Shown: piece by piece, positions 34,662 to 40,098 of the stretch
Numbering within the stretch: position 1 is the first letter of the stretch
Layout: every line of letters begins with the position of its first letter
Source: an uncultured Ruminococcus sp.
Lineage (GTDB): Bacteria; Bacillota; Clostridia; Oscillospirales; Ruminococcaceae
DNA: 40,098 nt
Reading direction: 5' to 3'
Assembly: GCA_949291345.1 (NCBI GenBank)
Contig: CASEVP010000032.1
Span: 1-40,098, forward strand
Program-made: the position numbers and the translations under genes
Notes under the pieces: model-generated
Databases searched by the model: none
Seen by the model: only the letters and a program-made list of their open reading frames with translations
Told to the model about the DNA's origin: nothing

Positions 34662-35549
34662 TTATGGACGATCCTTTCCAATATCCCGGTGCTGTTTTAC
34701 AACATGCATCCCTTTGGAAATTAAATAATCAGCCATAAGTTCCGTAAACGTAATTGAGCGGTGCTTGCCTCCTGTACAACCGAATGCAATTACCAAACTG
34801 CTTTTACCTTCCTGCACGTAGAGTGGAATCAGAAAATCAAGTAAATCCTTGATCTTTTCCAATAATATTTTAGACTGTTCAAACGACATCACATATTCTT
34901 GCACACACTTTTCACATCCAGTATGCGACCGCAGTTCTTCAATATAATATGGATTCGGCAAACAACGTACATCAAATACCAGATCAGATTCTGTTGAAAC
35001 GCCATACTTAAATCCAAAAGAAGTCACCTTGATTGACAAAGAGTCCGAGGTGTTATCCAAAAAAATCTCTCGTATCTGTTCTTTGAGCTGAGAGGCTGAA
35101 AAATAAGAAGTCTCAATATAATAATCCGCAATGCCTTTCACACGTAAAAGCTGTTCACGTTCATAAGCTATTGCATTATGCAGACAACCGCCAAATTTTT
35201 CATCAAGTGGATGCTTTCGTCTAGTCTCTTTATACCGTTTGATGATTACCTCATCTTCAGCTTCTATATAGACAATTTTGATATCTAATTCTTCCTGCCG
35301 TTCCATATCCAAAAGCACACGGTATGCATCTGTAAACATATCTCCAGAGCGCAGATCCGCAGCAATCGCCAACTTTTGCAAATGGTTTTCTGACTCTTTA
35401 CAAATATCGACAAATTTCCCCATCAACTGCGGCGGCAAATTATCAATGCAGTAATACCCGATATCTTCCAAAACGTCCATTACCACCGATTTTCCGGATC
35501 CAGACATTCCAGTTACCACAACTACATGCATTTTTGTATCTTCCTGCAT
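34662..35549 (-). CDS. rapZ: RNase adapter / nucleotide-binding protein RapZ (YvcJ)
   Basis: This is a 295-residue P-loop protein. Walker A GMSGSGKS is at 14-21, followed by DIGYYCIDNLPP. The conserved C-terminal half has FGFKYGVSTESDLVFDVRCLPNPYY (in pieces) and FGCTGGKHRS. In E. coli RapZ controls GlmS by guiding RNase E to a small RNA; in Bacillus YvcJ is a GTPase linked to competence. Two ATG starts are plausible. The chosen one follows AAAGGGAG by 8 nt; another six codons later follows AGGAAG and matches the usual N-terminus better. The gene sits between murB and whiA. Confidence 0.95.
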   Translation of the reverse strand: MQEDTKMHVVVVTGMSGSGKSVVMDVLEDIGYYCIDNLPPQLMGKFVDICKESENHLQKLAIAADLRSGDMFTDAYRVLLDMERQEELDIKIVYIEAEDEVIIKRYKETRRKHPLDEKFGGCLHNAIAYEREQLLRVKGIADYYIETSYFSASQLKEQIREIFLDNTSDSLSIKVTSFGFKYGVSTESDLVFDVRCLPNPYYIEELRSHTGCEKCVQEYVMSFEQSKILLEKIKDLLDFLIPLYVQEGKSSLVIAFGCTGGKHRSITFTELMADYLISKGMHVVKQHRDIGKDRP

Positions 35550-35693
35550 CTCATCCACTCCCTTTTCTCAAGTGATGCACATCTTCATTGCACTAAAGCA
35601 ATACCGTCCAAAAATGCTGAAAAATCTGCAAATTATTTCACACAACCTCTATGCAATGCTGAATATCACTTTTCTTTCTCCCATTCCTGTTAA

Positions 35694-36605
35694 TTAAGGT
35701 TTTCCCAAAATAACCGGTTCTAGTTCCAATGCATAACCGGTTTTTTCATACACAGTCTGTTTCACATAATTACAAAGTTCCAACACATCCCGGCATGTTG
35801 CCTTACCAGTATTCACCACAAACCCCGCATGTTTCCGACTCACCTGTGCATCTCCGACACTTGCGCCCTTTAATCCGCACTGATCAATCAAAAACGAAGC
35901 ATAATTTCCCATCGGTCGTTTGAAGGTACTGCCAGCACTGGGCAATTCTAAAGGCTGCTTGGCACGTCTGCGCCCCAGCAATGTGTTCATTTCCGCCTTA
36001 ATTTCCGCATACTTTCCATTTCGCAGTTCCAATGTCACTTCAGCAATGACATCGTCATTTCCCAGGAAAATGCTTTTGCGGTATCCAAGTTCCATATCCT
36101 TTCTGGCAATCTCATACACTGTACCATCTGAACGTACACAAGTCGCTGACACTATGATGTCTGCAATCTCCACACCATATGCACCGGCATTCATATACAG
36201 TGCGCCACCGACGGTACCAGGAATTCCCGCCAGACATTCCATCCCCGAAAGTGATTCCTCCAAAGCAATCTTTCCAATTCTGCCGAGGGTTGCGCCGGAC
36301 TGACAATGCAATTTGGTACCATCCACTTTCACCTTAGAAAAATTGTTTCCCAAATGCAGTATGACACCGGGGAATCCAGTATCTGCTGCCAACACATTGC
36401 TGCCATTTCCCAGTACAGCATAAGGGTACTGCCGTTCCCTGCATAGCTTCAACACTTGCTGCAGTGTTTGCACTGCATTTATATTAACAAACACTGCACA
36501 ATTACCGCCGATTCGAAATGTTGTATGATTTCGCAGCGGTTCATCATACTGCACACTGCAATCACATGTCCTGCAAATTGCAGCAAGTTCGTGCCATTCA
36601 TTCAT
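35694..36605 (-). CDS. murB: UDP-N-acetylenolpyruvoylglucosamine reductase (MurB)
   Basis: This 303-residue flavoenzyme reduces UDP-GlcNAc-enolpyruvate to UDP-MurNAc, the second committed step of peptidoglycan synthesis. FAD-binding motifs are TTFRIGGNCAVFV, LGNGSNVLAAD and GTVGGALYMNAGAYG. The proton-donor Ser is in PSAGSTFKRP, and the C-terminal Glu in ALELEPVILG completes the site. The ATG follows GGAG by 9 nt; a TTG five codons upstream sits too near its own site. It is 72 bp downstream of hprK and 144 bp upstream of rapZ. Confidence 0.96.
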   Translation of the reverse strand: MNEWHELAAICRTCDCSVQYDEPLRNHTTFRIGGNCAVFVNINAVQTLQQVLKLCRERQYPYAVLGNGSNVLAADTGFPGVILHLGNNFSKVKVDGTKLHCQSGATLGRIGKIALEESLSGMECLAGIPGTVGGALYMNAGAYGVEIADIIVSATCVRSDGTVYEIARKDMELGYRKSIFLGNDDVIAEVTLELRNGKYAEIKAEMNTLLGRRRAKQPLELPSAGSTFKRPMGNYASFLIDQCGLKGASVGDAQVSRKHAGFVVNTGKATCRDVLELCNYVKQTVYEKTGYALELEPVILGKP

Positions 36606-36677
36606 AATTCCCGTCTCCAAGTCTCCAAATCAGTCTTAATCTTCTTCCGCATGTCCGCAGAATCCAATCATGCATTA

Positions 36678-37637
36678 TTAAAATGCATCATAATCCTTTA
36701 CAACTTCCTTGGCTTCCATATCCAAACCCAATTGATCCAAAAGTTCCGTAGCAGCATTATATCCCATCTTTTTTTGACGATTATTCATTGCCGCAACTTC
36801 TAAAATCACTGCAAGGTTACGACCAGGCTTTACCGGAATTGTCAGCATCGGCACCTTCACGCCTAGAATCGTGGCAAACTGTGTATCAACGCCCATTCTA
36901 TCATATATTTTTTCTGGATTCCACTGCTCCATCTCTACAATCAATTCGATTTTTTCTGTATTTTTTACTGCACCAATACCAAACAGTCTTCGTGCATTAA
37001 TAATACCAATGCCACGAAGCTCCAGAAAATGACGTATGTTATCCGGAGAACTGCCAACCAAACTGATGTTAGAAACCTTTCGAATTTCCACTGCATCATC
37101 CGCAACTAAGCGATGACCACGTTTTACCAATTCTATAGCAGTCTCACTCTTACCTACGCCGCTCTCACCCGTTATGAAAACACCTTCACCATATATTTCA
37201 ATTAATACCCCATGTCGTGTAATTCTTGGTGCGAGATTTAAATTCAAAAAAGCAATTAAACCTGAAATAAAATTCGACGTACTCTCTTTGCTGCGTAGTA
37301 ACGGAACCTCATATTTTTCTGCTAGATCCAACATTTCTGAAAAATACGGCAGTTCTCTGGCAATGATCAATGCCGGAATATGCCGAGACATTAGCGCATC
37401 CAACCGCTGTGTTCTCGTTTCCTCATCAATAGTAGAAAGATATGCAAATTCCATTTTACCAATGATCTGCATTCTTTCCGGGTTAAAATACTCATAAAAG
37501 CCCATTAATTGAAGACCCGGACGTGTTACGTCATTTTCATCGATCAAAATCTCAGCAGGTTCCTTAGGCATATAAATTGTCTCTAAGTGAAATTCATCAA
37601 TAATTTCCTTTAATGTTATTGTAAATTTTTTTGCCAT
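36678..37637 (-). CDS. hprK: HPr kinase/phosphorylase
   Basis: This 319-residue enzyme phosphorylates or dephosphorylates HPr on Ser-46, the central signal of carbon catabolite repression in low-GC Gram-positives. It shows HGVLIEIYG (His 142), Walker A GESGVGKS (157-164), the catalytic VADDAVEI (Asp 180/181) and the signature RGIGIINARRLFG. The ATG follows AAGGAGAG by 8 nt; a longer in-frame start 17 codons upstream lacks a site. It leads the hprK-murB-rapZ-whiA-dnaE run. Its presence implies that HPr-dependent repression could act on the LacI- and AraC-linked sugar genes here. Confidence 0.96.
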   Translation of the reverse strand: MAKKFTITLKEIIDEFHLETIYMPKEPAEILIDENDVTRPGLQLMGFYEYFNPERMQIIGKMEFAYLSTIDEETRTQRLDALMSRHIPALIIARELPYFSEMLDLAEKYEVPLLRSKESTSNFISGLIAFLNLNLAPRITRHGVLIEIYGEGVFITGESGVGKSETAIELVKRGHRLVADDAVEIRKVSNISLVGSSPDNIRHFLELRGIGIINARRLFGIGAVKNTEKIELIVEMEQWNPEKIYDRMGVDTQFATILGVKVPMLTIPVKPGRNLAVILEVAAMNNRQKKMGYNAATELLDQLGLDMEAKEVVKDYDAF

Positions 37638-37756
37638 ACCGTTCTCTCCTTGTATTTTGTCACATCCTGCATGATAATGCACTAACATACAATTTATGAT
37701 TTTCCCTTTAAAAACACTATACTTTCATTATTCAATTTAAAAAGAGCAGCATTCTT

Positions 37757-38896
37757 TTACTCATAAACGGCATATCCCAGAATTGAAATCTCAGATGAGC
37801 ACTGCTTTTGTATTTCCATTATTTCAGACAACATAGATTGATTTGCAACCACCCACATCGACGAATGAAACTGTTTTTCATCAAGGATTTGCAGCACTTC
37901 CTGTGCATGTTCTAATGTTTCGCCGCAATGTAGCACAATACCACTGACATCTAGCTGTTCTGGCACAAAAGCTTCCTCTGTCCCATCAATCAGTCTGTCT
38001 GACTCTACCTGTAAATAAACCGGTATTGTTCCCGCCGCATCTGTCATTGCATTTATCAATTCTATCAACGCCGTATTCCGACTGTCGCTCTGCACAATTT
38101 CTCCGATATAGAGCAAATCTGAACTGCGAAAAGCAGGAAACTTCACATCCGCACACCAGATTTGCGCCACATCTGCCGCTGTAATTTCTTCAATTAATTC
38201 CGTAAGATACTGCCTTGTCACATCACTATATGGACTGACCCACGCTTTGCCCCCGTTTTCCTTACTGTTGTCAAGCCAGCGACTGCCATCGCTTACTAAA
38301 AAACCTGCTTCTGGAACCGCATTAGGCAACAAATTATCATCTAACAAACTAATGCTGCCAACCGAAATAAAGCCTTCTGCTTTAGCAATTTCTACAATTT
38401 TCGACAAAGGCATGGTACCTTGCACCGCACCGCATGCTTTTGCCAACGCAACTTTAGTCTGATATAATACCGTTCCACCCTTTCCTTTCAACGGTATCAC
38501 CAGCACTTTTGCATATGGTTGCTGCTCACGGGCACGCATGACAGCATGTGCAAATGTCTTTTCATCTGCCATATCGTTTTCCGTCAACACTACACCTGTT
38601 TGCCCTGCCGCAATCGCTTGTTTTGTTGTCTCTTCTTCAACGGGCTGCACCGTTGTATGTTCTTGAACGGTTACTGTTGCCGATAATTTGGTCGATTCCT
38701 GTACCGTCTGGTGCTGCTCCTGCTTTGTTTCCTCAAATTGCAGTAAAGGCTTAGCAATACTGTAACCCACGACACCGACTGCACCGGCAATGGCAAATGT
38801 AAAAACGATTGATAAAAAAGTGCGTATAGGACTTTTGATGCACTTTTTCTTCCGTTTTGAATATTTATGTATTTTTGGTTGCTTTCTGGGCTGCAT
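37757..38896 (-). CDS. Membrane-anchored glycoside-hydrolase-like protein (DUF4015-like barrel)
   Basis: This 379-residue protein has a very basic N-terminus (KYSKRKKKC), one membrane helix at about 25-48, a Thr/Gln/Glu-rich linker (about 55-95), and an extracellular domain. The domain has features of DUF4015-type putative glycoside hydrolases: KVLVIPLKGKGGTVLYQT, KAWVSPYSDVTRQYLTELI, then VAQIWCADVKFPAF in place of the usual D-x-V-R-F-P strand. The Asp of WCADVKFP could be catalytic. The ATG follows GGAGG by 8 nt. Function is unknown; a wall or surface polysaccharide substrate is inferred from topology. It lies between rpe and hprK, with AGATCT-N6-AGATCT about 20 bp upstream. Confidence 0.7.
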   Translation of the reverse strand: MQPRKQPKIHKYSKRKKKCIKSPIRTFLSIVFTFAIAGAVGVVGYSIAKPLLQFEETKQEQHQTVQESTKLSATVTVQEHTTVQPVEEETTKQAIAAGQTGVVLTENDMADEKTFAHAVMRAREQQPYAKVLVIPLKGKGGTVLYQTKVALAKACGAVQGTMPLSKIVEIAKAEGFISVGSISLLDDNLLPNAVPEAGFLVSDGSRWLDNSKENGGKAWVSPYSDVTRQYLTELIEEITAADVAQIWCADVKFPAFRSSDLLYIGEIVQSDSRNTALIELINAMTDAAGTIPVYLQVESDRLIDGTEEAFVPEQLDVSGIVLHCGETLEHAQEVLQILDEKQFHSSMWVVANQSMLSEIMEIQKQCSSEISILGYAVYE

Positions 38897-39024
38897 TCTG
38901 TTTCCCTCCAAAGATCTTTGTACAGATCTATATGCAAAGATTTTCAATTTAATTATCAACGCAGCTATTTTTGCATCTCACAAAATACGGTTTATTATAT
39001 CAGATGCACATACGAACCAGATTT

Positions 39025-39738
39025 TTACCGTATGGTACTTTCTTCCATACATGCAGCCTTTTCTCGAATCCATTGCATCGCCGCCTTTGGATCCGCCTGA
39101 CGAAATAAATAGCTGCCGATTACCAGAATTTCCGCACCAGCACGCATGATACAAGGCGCTGTTTCTGCATTAATTCCACCATCCACTTCGATACGACATG
39201 GCAACCGATTGGCGGTTAAAAATGCATGCAGCTGTTCCACCTTTTCTACCATATCCCATAAAAAAGACTGTCCACCAAATCCGGGTTCTACGGTCATTAC
39301 TAATACAACTTCAACATCTTTTAAAAAAGGCTTCACTACTTCCCATGGTGTACCCGGACGCAACACAATACCTGCTTGCACACCCTCATGATGAATTTCA
39401 TCAATGATTTTGGCAGGATCTCCATTACTTTCCACATGAAAAGTAATCAAATCTGCACCAGCTTTGGCAAACTGCGATATATATTGTATGGGATTCTGAA
39501 TCATCAGATGCACATCCAGAAACATATTAGTACAATGATCGACCGCCTCCAGTATTGGTATACCAAATGAAATATTCGGTACAAATTGTCCATCCATGAC
39601 ATCAAAATGCAGCATGTCTAGTCCGGCACGCTCCAAGCCTTCTGTCACAGCGGATAAGTTAGACATATCCGCACTCAGTATAGAGGCAGAAATTTGAATA
39701 TTTTTTATATGCCTCGCCCCTCTCACCGATTTTCGCAT
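39025..39738 (-). CDS. rpe: Ribulose-phosphate 3-epimerase
   Basis: This TIM-barrel enzyme interconverts ribulose 5-phosphate and xylulose 5-phosphate. Recognisable motifs are ISASILSADMSNL, HFDVMDGQFVPNISFG (metal-site His and Asp), DVHLMIQNP, VMTVEPGFGGQSF and EVDGGINAETAP. The body matches the roughly 220-residue family. The start is not clear. The ATG chosen gives 15 extra residues and no ribosome site. Another ATG eight codons upstream follows only a weak GAGA. A good GAGAGGGGCGAGG inside the frame precedes only rare ATA/ATT codons. The promoter at 39793-39821 sets the upper limit. In B. subtilis rpe lies beside rsgA and spoVM. Confidence 0.92.
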   Translation of the reverse strand: MRKSVRGARHIKNIQISASILSADMSNLSAVTEGLERAGLDMLHFDVMDGQFVPNISFGIPILEAVDHCTNMFLDVHLMIQNPIQYISQFAKAGADLITFHVESNGDPAKIIDEIHHEGVQAGIVLRPGTPWEVVKPFLKDVEVVLVMTVEPGFGGQSFLWDMVEKVEQLHAFLTANRLPCRIEVDGGINAETAPCIMRAGAEILVIGSYLFRQADPKAAMQWIREKAACMEESTIR

Positions 39739-39792
39739 ACTATTCAAAAAATGTTGTCCCATTTTCTCTGTAAAGCACACGTTTCTATGTTC

Positions 39793-39821
39793 ATTATATA
39801 ATAAAACTCTATGTTCGTCAA
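39793..39821 (-). promoter_or_regulatory. rpe: Promoter of rpe
   Basis: On the minus strand TTGACG (39816-39821) and TATAAT (39793-39798) are separated by 17 bp. The start near 39786 excludes any translation start upstream of it, even though the frame remains open to 39888. Confidence 0.75.
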
Positions 39822-39888
39822 TAGCATTTTTTCTGGAACAAAGGTTTTTTTCCGTAATTCTTGTCAAGTCTTCTTTTTTAAGTAACAA

Positions 39889-40098
39889 ACAGATTAATCA
39901 TTCTTCTTTTTCTAACTATAAAAAACAAGTCATCTGCTCTTTTCACCAAAATATATAAAGGTCACCTCTAATAACCATAAAAAACAAGCTCTAATAGTGT
40001 TGCAAAAACAACAGCCTCCAAAATCACGCAAAAGAGCCGATTTCAGAGGCATATATGACGATATTTATTTTGTTTTTCTGCAAAAGGGCATAGCTATC
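39889..40098. other. Right-edge non-coding stretch with a 17-bp near-direct repeat
   Basis: TAACTATAAAAAACAAG (39913-39929) and TAACCATAAAAAACAAG (39972-39988) differ at one base and are 59 bp apart. A small GTTGC-type hairpin lies near 39998-40013. No reading frame is convincing. It may be the margin of a gene or mobile element lying outside the window. Confidence 0.35.

Noticed and set aside
39739..39888. Extended rpe reading frame starting at 39888.
   Set aside because: The promoter at 39793-39821 lies inside it, and the extra residues do not resemble the epimerase family.

Overview
The window is a chromosomal segment of an AT-rich Gram-positive anaerobe, most likely a Ruminococcus-type member of the Clostridia (Oscillospiraceae). 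The main reason is a secreted GH26 mannanase with threonine-rich linkers and a C-terminal dockerin, the signature of a cellulosome-forming fibre degrader. Other pointers are the hprK-murB-rapZ-whiA-dnaE-pfkA cluster, DUF951 and DUF4250 proteins, strong Shine-Dalgarno sites, frequent GTG/TTG starts, and sporulation-type genes (a spoVM micro-gene and a SpoIVFB-like protease). No intact mobile element, CRISPR array or rRNA was found.

Layout. 1-1850 (minus): a fructokinase cut by the window edge and a LacI-family repressor, with two matching operator palindromes near the kinase promoter. 2036-3345 (minus): a site-2 protease with a small membrane partner, then spoVM, which encodes only 31 residues. 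3346-4806: about 1.4 kb with no confident gene but a long imperfect inverted repeat. 4807-6340 (minus): a CmpB-type membrane protein and a GntR/FCD regulator. 6586-7429: a shikimate-kinase-like gene (plus) and a DUF4250 gene (minus). 7661-12248 (minus): the operon DUF951-prfA-tsaC-coaE-M18 aminopeptidase, with a promoter at one end and a terminator at the other. 12530-16932 (plus): S1-domain protein, cell-wall amidase and glutamine-dependent NAD synthetase. 17158-17824 (minus): PAP2 phosphatase. 18177-21297 (plus): the dockerin mannanase with its own promoter and a leader hairpin, converging on an AraC regulator. 22364-25640 (minus): methyltransferase, Hsp33, GH25-LysM lysozyme and VanZ-like protein. 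25668-28419 (minus): secA. 28512-28915 (plus): tRNA-Leu(UAA). 28924-37637 (minus): hprK, murB, rapZ, whiA, dnaE and pfkA. 37757-39821 (minus): a membrane-anchored glycoside-hydrolase-like protein and rpe.

How the parts fit. Most genes are housekeeping: translation termination, tRNA modification, CoA and NAD synthesis, secretion, replication, glycolysis and wall building. The accessory content is carbohydrate use (mannanase, fructokinase/LacI, AraC, HPr kinase) and remnants or components of sporulation. The regulatory DNA is unusually readable: several promoters have 16-17 bp spacers. Three similar terminator-like hairpins recur after plus-strand genes, and a perfect 15-bp inverted repeat lies between the divergent secA and tRNA-Leu promoters.

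All calls come from reading the sequence. Family names rest on recognised motifs; no database search was run.
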